DNA of 64,000 nt from an uncultured Clostridia bacterium (GTDB lineage: Bacteria > Bacillota > Clostridia > Christensenellales > Borkfalkiaceae). Where the stretch lies: contig CANQWN010000001.1 of NCBI GenBank assembly GCA_947627575.1, positions 310,001-374,000 on the forward strand. Reading direction: 5' to 3'. Position numbers and translations under genes: made by a program. Under the pieces are notes generated by a model, which saw nothing but the letters and a program-made list of their open reading frames with translations, did no database searches and was not told the DNA's origin. Shown piece after piece: positions 9,158 through 17,727 of the stretch. Positions within the stretch are counted from its first letter, which is position 1. Each line of letters starts with the position of its first letter.

Positions 9158-10374
9158 TACTTTAACTTTTTATTGTCAAGCAAAGCCTTAACTTTAATGG
9201 GAAGCCCGAACAGATTGATGAAGCCTTGCGAATCCATCTGATTATAACAATCGTCCTCGCCGAAAGTGGCTATATCTTCGCTGTAAAGCGAATAAGGCGA
9301 TGTGATGCCCGCATTTATGACGTTGCCCTTGTAAATTTTAAGTTTAACGTCGCCCGTTACGGTTTCCTGCGTTTTATCTACAAAGGCGTCCAACGCCTCC
9401 CTTAAAGGCGTAAACCACTGCCCGTCATAGACCATTTCGCCGTATTTTATGGCAATAAGCTGCTTATAATGCTGTGTGGCTTTGTCAAGGCAAATCGATT
9501 CGAGAAGTTCGTGCGCGGCATACAAGATAGTGCCGCCGGGCGTTTCGTATACGCCCCTGCTCTTCATCCCCACCAATCTGTTTTCCACCATATCCACAAG
9601 CCCCACGCCGTTTTCGCCGCCAACTTTATTCAGCTTGTCCATAAGCGACACGCTGTCCAACTCTTTGCCGTCGATTGCGGTGGGAACGCCCTTTTCAAAA
9701 TGAATGGTTATATAAGTGGGTTTATCGGGCGCCTTCCAGGGCGATACGCCGAGTTCGAGTATCTTATCGTAATCGGGTTCATTGGCGGGATTTTCAAGGT
9801 CAAGCCCTTCGTGCGAAAGATGCCAAAGGTTTTTATCTTTGGAATAATTTGTTTCCCTGTTTATTTTAAGGGGAACGTTATGCGCCTCCGCGTAGTCGAT
9901 TTCTTCGTCGCGGCTTTTTATGTTCCAAATGCGCCACGGCGCAATTATGGTCATTTCGGGGGCAAACGCTTTTATTGTAAGTTCAAAACGAACCTGATCG
10001 TTGCCCTTGCCCGTACAACCGTGGCAAATGGCGTCGGCGCCCTCTTTTTTGGCAATTTCAACTATTCTTTTTGCTATTACGGGACGGGCGAACGAGGTGC
10101 CTAACAGATATTTGTTTTCGTAAATCGCGCCCGCTTTCATCGTGGGATAGATGTAATCTTCGATGAACTCTTTCTTCAAATCGAGAACATAAAGTTTGGA
10201 AGCGCCCGTCTTTTTGGCTTTTTCTTCAAGCCCGTCAAGTTCGCTTGCTTGCCCTACGTCGCCGGAAACGGCTATAACTTCGCAGTTGTCGTAATTCTCT
10301 TTAAGCCAGGGAATTATAATCGATGTGTCAAGTCCGCCGGAATAGGCAAGAACAACTTTTTTTATCTTCTTCAC
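9157..10374 (-). CDS. argG: Argininosuccinate synthase
   Basis: Condenses citrulline with aspartate using ATP. The 405-residue product has the N-type ATP pyrophosphatase P-loop AYSGGLDTS (10-18) and typical length. It is the first gene of the operon. The start codon is GTG (positions 10374-10372) after a GGTAGG ribosome site; no in-frame ATG fits the conserved N-terminus better. The next enzyme, argininosuccinate lyase (argH), is not in the window. Confidence 0.97.
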   Translation of the reverse strand: MKKIKKVVLAYSGGLDTSIIIPWLKENYDNCEVIAVSGDVGQASELDGLEEKAKKTGASKLYVLDLKKEFIEDYIYPTMKAGAIYENKYLLGTSFARPVIAKRIVEIAKKEGADAICHGCTGKGNDQVRFELTIKAFAPEMTIIAPWRIWNIKSRDEEIDYAEAHNVPLKINRETNYSKDKNLWHLSHEGLDLENPANEPDYDKILELGVSPWKAPDKPTYITIHFEKGVPTAIDGKELDSVSLMDKLNKVGGENGVGLVDMVENRLVGMKSRGVYETPGGTILYAAHELLESICLDKATQHYKQLIAIKYGEMVYDGQWFTPLREALDAFVDKTQETVTGDVKLKIYKGNVINAGITSPYSLYSEDIATFGEDDCYNQMDSQGFINLFGLPIKVKALLDNKKLK

Positions 10375-10400
10375 ATTAAACCTACCGTAACAAAATTATT

Positions 10401-10424
10401 GTTTACGGAAACTTTCCCGTAAAC
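10401..10424. promoter_or_regulatory. Inverted repeat at the predicted transcript start of the arginine operon
   Basis: GTTTACGG (10401-10408) and CCGTAAAC (10417-10424) form a perfect 8-bp palindrome with an 8-base centre. It covers the predicted +1 and first transcribed bases of the argG promoter. It could be an operator or a 5' mRNA hairpin; the sequence alone does not decide. Confidence 0.5.
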
Positions 10425-10431
10425 CTAAATG

Positions 10432-10461
10432 ATTATACTATAATATATATAATCAAGTCAA
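10432..10461 (-). promoter_or_regulatory. Promoter of the arginine operon
   Basis: On the minus strand, -35 TTGACT (10461-10456), an 18-base spacer and -10 TATAAT (10437-10432) make a near-consensus sigma-A promoter about 58 bases before the argG GTG. Confidence 0.75.
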
Positions 10462-10480
10462 GTGAATTAACGGTTTAATA

Positions 10481-10547
10481 GCAAAATATTTTTGCATAAA
10501 TTTTCAAATTTTAATTGATTTTGAATAATTATGCAAAAATATTCACA
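10481..10547. promoter_or_regulatory. Candidate ArgR operators (ARG boxes)
   Basis: Two copies of TATGCAAAAATATT occur in opposite orientations: at 10530-10543 on the plus strand and at 10498-10485 on the minus strand. The first extends to TATGCAAAAATATTCACA (10530-10547), which resembles the 18-base ARG box TNTGAATWWWWATTCANW with two mismatches. A second overlapping match lies at 10519-10536 around TTTGAATAATTATGCA. Both sit 20-85 bases upstream of the arginine promoter -35. Control by an ArgR/AhrC repressor is inference; no such regulator is in the window. Confidence 0.5.
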
Positions 10548-10572
10548 TTTTATGTATAAATAAAAATTGATA

Positions 10573-11212
10573 TCAATATAGCGTCATCAGAAAGGAATAC
10601 TCTTCCAATTCGCGCTTTTCACGCTTGTAATCGGGTTCAAACTCTTCTAAAAGTTTCCAGAATGCCGCGGAATGGTTGAAACATATGGTATGGCACAATT
10701 CGTGAATTATAATATAACGTTGCAGATGCGGCGGCAACATAAACATCATAAAATTGAAAGTGATGTTTCTGCTCGGGTCGCAACACCCCCATTTGCTTTT
10801 GAAAGATTTAAACGATATTTTCGCAGGCAAAGTACGCGTTACTTCCGCAACCGAGCGCACAAGATTTTCCGTTTCGCCGGCAAACGCCGAAATGTACATG
10901 GAAGGTATATCTTTACGCCTTTTAAGATACACGGCGTCGTCCGTAATGTAACTTCTTTCGGACGGGATAAGCGGTAAAACCTCGCCGTTTACATAAATTT
11001 GCCTGTAATTTATTACTTCGTTGTTCCTTGCAAGCAAAAACGGCGTTTTTGATTATAACGCTTTCAATCCAATCGTATTTACTGTCGATAAATGCGTTGA
11101 TTTCACTTGACGGCATTTCCCAATCGCAACGCACGGTTATTTCATTTTTAGAAGAAATGGAAATTGTGATGCCTTTACGGTGAGAACGAATAACATTATA
11201 TCTATACTTCAT
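10573..11212 (-). pseudogene. YgjP/DUF45-type zinc metallopeptidase, split by a frameshift
   Basis: Two overlapping frames together make one YgjP-like (PF01863-type) protein of about 213 residues. The upstream frame from 11212 gives the N-terminal half (MKYRYNVIRSHRKGITISIS, then SEINAFIDSKYDWIESV). The downstream frame to 10573 gives the catalytic half with the zinc motif HELCH followed by FNHSAAFWKLLEEFEPDY. The frames join near 11041-11055, where minus-strand ATCAAAAACGCC has an A5 run; removing one A restores one continuous frame. The start overlaps the end of the thioesterase gene by 11 bases, so it belongs to that operon. A real null mutation and a consensus error both fit. Confidence 0.8.
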
Positions 11213-11933
11213 CGAACCCCAGCCTCATCTGTACGCGCGTTTCGTCTTTAACCTTGCCTTCAAGCAGATATTTGCCTTCGGCTTCGCTGACATACACGTC
11301 CAAAACCTCGCCGAGTTTACATTGTTTTACATAAGTTATCTGCACGGACGACAGGTTCTTATCCCTGAAAATATCCATTTCCAGCGCGTCCGTGAGAATA
11401 TCGGCGTATTTGGTGTTGTTGAGATGAAAATTATGGTCGTAATCGGAAAATGTAACTTTTTTGCTGTATAACGGCTTATCGCAAACCGGAGAAGGAATTT
11501 TCCAACCGTTGAACAGAATACTGCGTTCGGTATTGTAATCGTCAAACGCACTTTCCGAAAAAAACGCTGAAGGCGGCATAATTGCGTAGCTGTCCGTATT
11601 AATCATACACCACCTCGTCGTGGCTGCCCCTATCAATTTTTCGCCGCAATAAAGTTCGTAATCCCTGAAAAAGATAGTATGGCGCGGTTTGATGGGCCAA
11701 GTATGTACCGATAACTTTTCACCCAATTTTACCTGCCGGTTAAGTTTTACATAGCAGTTGGCGATTATAAAACCGAGATGCTGCGGAACGAGGGCTTCAT
11801 AGCCGAACCCCAACTCATCCGCAGATAAACACGCCGACTCTTCAAGCAAAGCAAGCAACGACGAAATTTTAAGATTATCGTACGCGTCTACGTCGGTATA
11901 GCGCAATTCATATTCCTTGATATTTCTGTACAT
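11202..11933 (-). CDS. Acyl-ACP thioesterase (FatA/FatB-like)
   Basis: Probably releases fatty acids from acyl carrier protein. The 243-residue product has two hotdog domains in the order of the bacterial acyl-ACP thioesterase family: the first begins MYRNIKEYELRYTDVDAY, and the second around FSDYDHNFHLNNTKYADI has the Asp-x-x-x-x-His-x-Asn-N pattern of hotdog active sites. I chose the ATG at 11933 because AGGCGG lies 4 bases upstream; an in-frame start 39 bases further up has no ribosome site. The broken YgjP peptidase gene follows with an 11-base overlap. Chain-length preference cannot be read from sequence. Confidence 0.88.
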   Translation of the reverse strand: MYRNIKEYELRYTDVDAYDNLKISSLLALLEESACLSADELGFGYEALVPQHLGFIIANCYVKLNRQVKLGEKLSVHTWPIKPRHTIFFRDYELYCGEKLIGAATTRWCMINTDSYAIMPPSAFFSESAFDDYNTERSILFNGWKIPSPVCDKPLYSKKVTFSDYDHNFHLNNTKYADILTDALEMDIFRDKNLSSVQITYVKQCKLGEVLDVYVSEAEGKYLLEGKVKDETRVQMRLGFDEV

Positions 11934-11962
11934 TTTTCCGCCTCGTAATATACTTTTAAGTA

Positions 11963-11991
11963 ATTTTAACACTTTGCAATCGAAATGTCTA
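11963..11991 (-). promoter_or_regulatory. Promoter of the thioesterase operon
   Basis: TAGACA (11991-11986), a 17-base spacer and TAAAAT (11968-11963) on the minus strand, 30 bases before the chosen ATG. It is divergent from the PadR-gene promoter about 60 bases away. Confidence 0.55.
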
Positions 11992-12016
11992 TCAAATAAC
12001 AGAAATTAAACCGATT

Positions 12017-12031
12017 ATGTGTGACATAGTA
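12017..12031. promoter_or_regulatory. Candidate PadR-type operator
   Basis: ATGT-GTG-ACAT (12017-12027) followed by AGTA (12028-12031) contains the ACATAGTA half-site known for PadR repressors. It lies between the two divergent promoters, 22 bases upstream of the -35 of the PadR-type gene. Known PadR/LmrR sites usually have an 8-base centre, so the fit is partial; autoregulation is inference. Confidence 0.35.
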
Positions 12032-12052
12032 CTGTTTATTTTTACCAAATTG

Positions 12053-12081
12053 TTGACATACAACGCTGTTTATGATATAAT
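12053..12081 (+). promoter_or_regulatory. Consensus promoter of the PadR-flavodoxin operon
   Basis: TTGACA (12053-12058), a 17-base spacer and TATAAT (12076-12081): a perfect sigma-A consensus, 28 bases before the start codon. AGAGGA follows as ribosome site. Confidence 0.85.
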
Positions 12082-12109
12082 TTAAGAAAAATAACAGAGG
12101 ATAAGATTT

Positions 12110-13540
12110 ATGGATGACGAACCTTTGAAAGACGAATCCCCTGCCGAGGACGAGAACAAAAACGCAATAAGTTCGGATCTGATCAGGGGGCATATAAATA
12201 CGATAATCTTACGTACCCTCTACGAACGAGACAAATACGGTTACGAGATCATCGAAGAAATCGAATCTAAAAGCCACGGGCAATATACGCTTAAACAGCC
12301 TACCCTTTACAGCGCGTTGAAGCGTTTGGAAACGCAAGGCTACATTAACGCTTATTGGAAGACGGACGAAGTATCGCTGGGCGGCAGAAGAAAATATTAT
12401 ACGCTTACCGACAGCGGCAGAGAAATAGCCGAAAAAAATCAAGCCGAATGGGAATATTCGCGTACGGTTATAGACAGCCTTATTTCCGACCGCTCGTTTG
12501 ACTTTTCGCAACCCGCCCCCTCCGCCGTTGATTTTAAGTTGCTTAAACGTTCGACAACGCGGGTACCCGTCGTACGCGACGACGAGGACGAATCTGCAGA
12601 AGTTGCGGAAGAAACGTCAGATGCACAATCGGACGAAGAAGAATTCGACGACGCGGCTGAAACGGCAGAAAGCGCAGAAACTTGCTCTCCGGAAGAACAA
12701 GCCGAAGATACGGAAGCCGCGCCGCAAGCCGAACAGCCCGAAGAACAAACTTCCTACGCCGCCGAAGAAATTGCAAGCGTAGAACCCGAGCCCGTTATGG
12801 ACGAGGAACAGCGCCGCGAAGTTCACGAAAATTATTTAAGACTTATTTCCCAACCCGTACAGGAAGAAGTTGAAGAAGTTGCGCCCTATTCGGAAACGAT
12901 AAATACGGATAAATTGCTTTACAACAACAAGCCCGAAACGGAACGCGACTACAAGAATATTATCGACGGACTTTTTGGAAACACGTTAAAGCGCGAAAAC
13001 GCGGGAAGCCGCCCCGTTCCCACCGAAAATGTTAATAATATAAATACGGTACGGATAGACGATTTGGGCAATAAAGCCGCAGAGGACGGGCTTAAAATCA
13101 ATTCAAACGACTACGTGATTACGGGTACGCGCAAAAAGACCTACAACCGCGGCAGTTCGATGCTTAAAAGTTCGTTTATCGTATGCATAATCCTTTTGCT
13201 TGAATTTACGCTTTCGCTTATATTCAAAAAGGACTTGGGCGTTGCAATAGCTTATCCCTTGGTAATACTTGCGCTTGCCGTTACGCAATTGCTTATATTC
13301 GTTGTGCTTTACTTCACCGACCTCGGAAAAAATACGAGAAAGCCCTCTTCCACGCTGTATTTATCGGCGAGCATAATAGTGACGCTTATACTGATATTTA
13401 TCATTTGCATCGTGGCTGTATTGCTTAAAACGAACTTTTCTTCCGCGGGCGACATAATGGCGAAGATGATTCTCCCCTGCATAATATCACTGAATATCCC
13501 CACCTTCACCGTTTGCCTCTATCTTTTCAGCAGGAAATAA
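12110..13540 (+). CDS. PadR-family regulator with C-terminal membrane anchor
   Basis: A 476-residue protein in three parts. Residues about 22-130 are a PadR winged helix (INTIILRTLYERDKYGYEII, then QPTLYSALKRLETQGYI and GGRRKYYTLTDSGREIAE). Residues about 155-240 are a very acidic, low-complexity Glu/Asp/Ala linker. After a further hydrophilic stretch, residues 349-476 form four hydrophobic segments (about 354-372, 376-402, 414-440, 450-474), preceded by a basic RKKTYNRG patch consistent with a cytoplasmic N-terminus. Ordinary PadR proteins have 100-200 residues and no membrane part. It probably binds DNA near its own promoter while tethered to the membrane (inference). The flavodoxin gene starts one base after its stop, so they are co-transcribed. 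The signal sensed is unknown. Confidence 0.85.
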   Translation: MDDEPLKDESPAEDENKNAISSDLIRGHINTIILRTLYERDKYGYEIIEEIESKSHGQYTLKQPTLYSALKRLETQGYINAYWKTDEVSLGGRRKYYTLTDSGREIAEKNQAEWEYSRTVIDSLISDRSFDFSQPAPSAVDFKLLKRSTTRVPVVRDDEDESAEVAEETSDAQSDEEEFDDAAETAESAETCSPEEQAEDTEAAPQAEQPEEQTSYAAEEIASVEPEPVMDEEQRREVHENYLRLISQPVQEEVEEVAPYSETINTDKLLYNNKPETERDYKNIIDGLFGNTLKRENAGSRPVPTENVNNINTVRIDDLGNKAAEDGLKINSNDYVITGTRKKTYNRGSSMLKSSFIVCIILLLEFTLSLIFKKDLGVAIAYPLVILALAVTQLLIFVVLYFTDLGKNTRKPSSTLYLSASIIVTLILIFIICIVAVLLKTNFSSAGDIMAKMILPCIISLNIPTFTVCLYLFSRK

Positions 13541-13541
13541 T

Positions 13542-14006
13542 ATGAAAATTTTGATTGTAGTTTCTTCGGAACACCGTGAAAACACTTTAAAAATTGCCGA
13601 AGCTATGAGCGAAGCGGCGCCCGCTACGGTAACGGACCTTGAAAACGTTGATAAATACAACTTACAGGAATATGATATCGTAGGTTTTGGTAGCGGCATA
13701 TACTACGGCAAGCACAGCAAAAAACTTATTAAATTGGCGTTAAACGCAACTTACGGAGATTACTGCTTTGTATTTTGCACAAGCGGATCCAAAAAATTTG
13801 ACGCATACAACGCCAAATTCGCTAAAATGCTTGAAAATAGAGGTAAAACCGTGTTGGGTTCATTCGGGTGCCTCGGGCTTGACAAATTCTTTATATTTGC
13901 CCTGTTCGGCGGTTTAAATAAAACCCATCCCGATATTGACGACTTTGAAGCCGCGCAACAATTTATCTGCAAAACGATGCATAAATATCTTGAAATAAAG
14001 AAGTAA
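13542..14006 (+). CDS. Flavodoxin-family protein
   Basis: A 154-residue flavodoxin-like fold, starting MKILIVVSSEHRENTLKIAE with the phosphate-binding loop region SSEHRENT, then DIVGFGSGIYYG and FVFCTSGSKK, the FMN-contacting loops of the family. Ser and Thr replace the classic TGNT. It is likely a soluble FMN electron carrier or a flavodoxin-type protoporphyrinogen or quinone reductase; the partner is unknown. It lies one base after the membrane-anchored PadR-type gene, suggesting that regulator controls or senses a redox function. A hairpin terminator follows immediately. Confidence 0.8.
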   Translation: MKILIVVSSEHRENTLKIAEAMSEAAPATVTDLENVDKYNLQEYDIVGFGSGIYYGKHSKKLIKLALNATYGDYCFVFCTSGSKKFDAYNAKFAKMLENRGKTVLGSFGCLGLDKFFIFALFGGLNKTHPDIDDFEAAQQFICKTMHKYLEIKK

Positions 14007-14033
14007 AAAAACGCGCCTTCGGGCGCGTTTTTT
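14005..14033 (+). terminator. Terminator after the flavodoxin gene
   Basis: ACGCGCC-TTCG-GGCGCGT (14011-14028) flanked by an A-run and a T-run, a very stable tetraloop hairpin. The symmetric flanks would let it work in both directions. Confidence 0.9.
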
Positions 14034-14043
14034 AATAAATTGA

Positions 14044-14069
14044 AAAAGCCCGACAAACGTCGGGCTTTT
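14044..14069 (-). terminator. Terminator of rny
   Basis: AAAAGCCCGAC (14044-14054), loop AAAC, GTCGGGCTTTT (14059-14069). Read on the minus strand it ends in U residues just after the rny stop codon. Confidence 0.85.
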
Positions 14070-14080
14070 AAATTGCATTT

Positions 14081-15697
14081 TTATTTTGCAAACTCGCTTG
14101 CGCGGAATTCGCGGATAACGTTTACTTTAATCTGCCCGGGATATTCAAGTTCTTTTTCAATCTTCTTGGCAATATCCTTGGCGAGGAACATAGTTTGCGC
14201 GTCGTCAATCTGATCGGGTTTAACTATTACGCGCACCTCTCTGCCCGCCTGAATGGCATAACACTTATCAACGCCGGCAAAACTGCCTGCTATACTTTCA
14301 AGTTTTTCAAGACGTTTTACGTAGTTGGTACCCGTTTCGCGCCTTGCGCCGGGTCTGGAACCCGATATGGCGTCCGCCGCGGCTACAAGCACGGCTTCCA
14401 TTGTTTTGGGTTCGCAATCGCCGTGGTGCGCCGCTATGGCGTTTACCACATTGTTGCTTTCCCTGTACTTTTTGGCGATATCGGCGCCCAACTGAATGTG
14501 CGTACCTTCCTGTTCGTGGTCTACCGCCTTGCCTATATCGTGCAGAAGCCCCGCGCGTTTGGCAAGGTTTACGTCAAGCCCCAATTCCTGCGCCATAAGC
14601 CCGGCAAGCTGCGCAACCTCTATCGAGTGTTTATAGACGTTCTGTCCGTAACTTGTTCTGTATTTCAATCTGCCCAAAAGTTTGATAATTTCGGGATGCA
14701 AACCGAAAATGCCGACTTCGAACATTGCGCTTTCGCCCGCCGCCTTTATTTCGGCGTCCATATCTTTCTTTACTTTTTCAACGGTTTCCTCTATTCTTGC
14801 GGGATGAATTCTGCCGTCGGAAATAAGTTTTTCAAGCGAAAGACGCGCAATTTCGCGCCTTACGGGGTCAAAGCCGGAAAGAATTACAACTTCGGGCGTA
14901 TCGTCTATAATAAGTTCTATGCCCGTCGCGTTTTCAATGGCGCGGATATTTCTGCCTTCCCTGCCTATCAGCCTCGCCTTCATATCGTCGCTGGGCAACG
15001 GAACAACGGATACCGTTATTTCCGAAGTATGGTCTGCCGCGCAACGCTGTATGGCAAGCGATATAATCTTTTTGGCTTCCGTCGTCGCCTCGTCCTTTGC
15101 CGCCTGCTCTATGTTGCGGACTTGCAAAGCTACGTCGTGACGGGTTTCGTCAAGTATCTCTTGCGAAAGAAGATGTTTTGCTTCCTCTTTAGTAAGTTGG
15201 GCTACTTTTTCGATTTCCTGAATCATCAACTCGTGCTGATGATTTATCTTTTCCTGTGTCTTTTTTATTTCCTGCTCGCGATTTAAAAGTTCTTTCTTCT
15301 GCTGTTCCAACGCTTCGTTTTTCTTCAAAAGCGAATCCTCTTTTTTATCGAGGATATCTTCTTTCTGCACAAGGCGCTGTTCCTGCTTTGCAAGTTCTGC
15401 TTTCTTTTCTTTGCTTTCCCTTTCAAATTCGTTTCTTAATTGCAGTTCCTGTTCCTTTGCCTCTAATATTGCCTCTTGTTTTAATGTTTTACATTCGATT
15501 GTGGCGTCCTTAATCATTTTATTCGTTCTTGATTGAACGTCGCCCAATCTTTTTTCTGTCGATTTTTTATTTAAAATTATTCCGACAAAAAGTCCAATAC
15601 CAAGCGCGACGATAACGCCCGCAACAAGACCGCATAAAAGTCCTATTTCGGCGCCGCTCATCGCAAGAAACAGGCTGCTTAAAGTGACATTGCTCAT
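14081..15697 (-). CDS. rny: Ribonuclease Y
   Basis: Membrane-bound endoribonuclease that starts bulk mRNA decay in Firmicutes. The 538-residue product (usual about 520) has an N-terminal membrane helix (about residues 17-42), a long Glu/Lys/Gln-rich coiled coil to about residue 200, a KH domain ([17 protein letters not shown]) and an HD domain with [20 protein letters not shown] lies just upstream of the ATG. It has its own promoter at 15765-15793 and its own terminator, although it follows nadE on the same strand. Confidence 0.97.
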   Translation of the reverse strand: MSNVTLSSLFLAMSGAEIGLLCGLVAGVIVALGIGLFVGIILNKKSTEKRLGDVQSRTNKMIKDATIECKTLKQEAILEAKEQELQLRNEFERESKEKKAELAKQEQRLVQKEDILDKKEDSLLKKNEALEQQKKELLNREQEIKKTQEKINHQHELMIQEIEKVAQLTKEEAKHLLSQEILDETRHDVALQVRNIEQAAKDEATTEAKKIISLAIQRCAADHTSEITVSVVPLPSDDMKARLIGREGRNIRAIENATGIELIIDDTPEVVILSGFDPVRREIARLSLEKLISDGRIHPARIEETVEKVKKDMDAEIKAAGESAMFEVGIFGLHPEIIKLLGRLKYRTSYGQNVYKHSIEVAQLAGLMAQELGLDVNLAKRAGLLHDIGKAVDHEQEGTHIQLGADIAKKYRESNNVVNAIAAHHGDCEPKTMEAVLVAAADAISGSRPGARRETGTNYVKRLEKLESIAGSFAGVDKCYAIQAGREVRVIVKPDQIDDAQTMFLAKDIAKKIEKELEYPGQIKVNVIREFRASEFAK

Positions 15698-15764
15698 TTA
15701 AGCCTCCTGACGTTTAAATTTAAATATATACTAATCCCGATAGGGTTAATTTATATCCTTATCT

Positions 15765-15793
15765 ATTTTACACCCTGACAAGTGAAATGTCAA
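15765..15793 (-). promoter_or_regulatory. Promoter of rny
   Basis: TTGACA (15793-15788), 17-base spacer, TAAAAT (15770-15765) on the minus strand, about 68 bases before the rny ATG and just downstream of the nadE stop. Confidence 0.75.
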
Positions 15794-15813
15794 TTTATAA
15801 TGTGATATTGTTT

Positions 15814-17727
15814 TTATTTTTTGAATTTATCCAACCAGACGTTTACCGCAGCGTCCGAAGGCATACGCCAATCGCCGCGGGGCGATAAGGTGACAGAACC
15901 CACCTTCACTCCGTCCGGAATACATGAACGTTTGAATTGTTGAGAAAAGAATCTTTGATAAAATACGCGCAGCCATTTTTCGATTGTTTCGGCGCCGTAT
16001 TCGTCCGCGAAAGCGCGTGCGGCAAGATACAAAACCTTTTCGGGTTCAAATCCGCGGCGTACAGAATAATATAGGAAAAAATCATGCAAGCTGTAAGGTC
16101 CTATTATATCTTCCGTTTTCTGCGAAATTTTGCCGTCTTTATCTGGCGGCAACAGCTCGGGACTGATTTCCGTGGCGAGTATACTGTTTAAAACTTTTTC
16201 CGCCGTACCGCGCAAATTTTCAGCCTCGTGCTTTACAAGATGCTTTACCAAAGTTTTGGGAACAGAACAATTTACGCCGTACATAGACATATGGTCGCCG
16301 TTGTAAGTTGCCCAACCCAATGCAAGCTCGCTTAAATCGCCCGTGCCTATAACAAGCCCCCCGCACGAGTTGGCTATATCCATCAAAATCAACGTACGCA
16401 TACGCGCCTGCGCGTTTTCATACGTTACGTCTTTAACTTCGGGGTTGTGCCCTATATCCGAAAAATGAGATTTTACGGTTTTGCCTATGGGAATCGTTCT
16501 GCCCGTTACCGAAAGCGCCTCTATCAGTTTAAGCGAATTGCTTTTCGTACCCGTAGTAGTTCCGAACCCCGGCATCGTAACCGCAATAATATCTTTTAAC
16601 GGCTTACCCAAAAGTTTAAAGGCGCGGCAGGTTACAAGCAACGCCAAAGCCGAATCCAAACCGCCGGAAACGCCTATTACGGCGCATTTTGCGTTGGTAT
16701 GTTTAAGTCTTTTTGCAAGTCCGTTTGTCTGTATAGACAGTATAAGTTCAAGGCGTTCGGAAAGTTTTTCCCTACCGGCGGGCACAAACGGATATTTATC
16801 GAAAGTTCTTAAAAGTTCACCGAAAGAATTCACCGTTTGGAAATTTACCGTACGGTGTTCGCCCTTCACTTCTTCGGAATAATATCCGCTTGAAAGGCGG
16901 CGGCGTTCAAAGACAAGCGAATTCACGTCGATTTCGCCGTAAATCAAGCCGTTTTCAAACAGTTTGCTTTCCGCAATTACGCTTGCGTTTTCGCATATAA
17001 GGTTATGCCCGGCAAACGTCATATCGGTGGAGCTTTCGCCGTTCCCGGCGTCCGCATACACATATCCGCAAATCAGTTTTGCCGACTGCATTTTTACAAG
17101 TTCGCGGCGGTATTCGGCTTTGCCCACCGTTTCGTCGCTGCAAGACAGATTTACCACTATCGTCGCGCCTGCCGCAGTGTGTCTTACCGAAGGCGAAAGC
17201 GGCGCCCACAAATCTTCGCATATTTCCGCCGCAACCGAAAAATTATCGCAATTGGCGGCTGTAAATATCAAATCCGTGCCGAACGGAACGGTTTGATTTG
17301 CGTATATAATTTCACTTACGCCGCTTTCCGCACGCGAAAAATGGCGCATTTCGTAAAATTCGCCGTAATTGGGAAGATATGTTTTGGGAACTATCCCGAG
17401 AATTTTACCGCCGCAAACGGCGACGGCGCAATTATATAATTTTCCGCCGACGGGAACGGGCGCGCCGATAAACAGCAACGTTTTTACGCCCGAAGTTTTC
17501 AAACAAATTTTCGCAACCGCTTCTTCGGCGGCTTTTAAAAGCGTTGTTTGATTGAAAAGATCCCCGCAGGTATAGCCGCAAACGCAAAGTTCGGGAAATA
17601 CCGTAAGCTGACTGCCGGCTTCGGAACTTTCCAAAGCCGCTTTTATTATATTTTCGGAATTGAAATCCACATCGGCAACCCTTATTTCGGGCGTTGCCGC
17701 GCAAACTTTTATAAACCCGTATTGCAT
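15814..17727 (-). CDS. nadE: Glutamine-dependent NAD+ synthetase
   Basis: Last step of NAD synthesis: amidates deamido-NAD using ammonia from glutamine. The 637-residue product is the two-domain form. The N-terminal nitrilase-type glutaminase has the triad Glu46, Lys115 and Cys170 (AEICEDLW). The C-terminal ATP pyrophosphatase has the P-loop GVSGGLDSALALLV near residue 350. Its ATG directly abuts the recA stop, so it is translated as part of the recA operon. A nadE between recA and rny is not the usual Firmicutes order. Confidence 0.96.
   Translation of the reverse strand: MQYGFIKVCAATPEIRVADVDFNSENIIKAALESSEAGSQLTVFPELCVCGYTCGDLFNQTTLLKAAEEAVAKICLKTSGVKTLLFIGAPVPVGGKLYNCAVAVCGGKILGIVPKTYLPNYGEFYEMRHFSRAESGVSEIIYANQTVPFGTDLIFTAANCDNFSVAAEICEDLWAPLSPSVRHTAAGATIVVNLSCSDETVGKAEYRRELVKMQSAKLICGYVYADAGNGESSTDMTFAGHNLICENASVIAESKLFENGLIYGEIDVNSLVFERRRLSSGYYSEEVKGEHRTVNFQTVNSFGELLRTFDKYPFVPAGREKLSERLELILSIQTNGLAKRLKHTNAKCAVIGVSGGLDSALALLVTCRAFKLLGKPLKDIIAVTMPGFGTTTGTKSNSLKLIEALSVTGRTIPIGKTVKSHFSDIGHNPEVKDVTYENAQARMRTLILMDIANSCGGLVIGTGDLSELALGWATYNGDHMSMYGVNCSVPKTLVKHLVKHEAENLRGTAEKVLNSILATEISPELLPPDKDGKISQKTEDIIGPYSLHDFFLYYSVRRGFEPEKVLYLAARAFADEYGAETIEKWLRVFYQRFFSQQFKRSCIPDGVKVGSVTLSPRGDWRMPSDAAVNVWLDKFKK

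Noticed and set aside
10922-11212. Programmed ribosomal frameshift in the YgjP/DUF45 gene
   Set aside because: The change needed is +1, not the -1 typical of A-rich slippery sites, and no stop-codon-plus-slip signal or downstream structure is evident; a simple indel or sequencing error is likelier.
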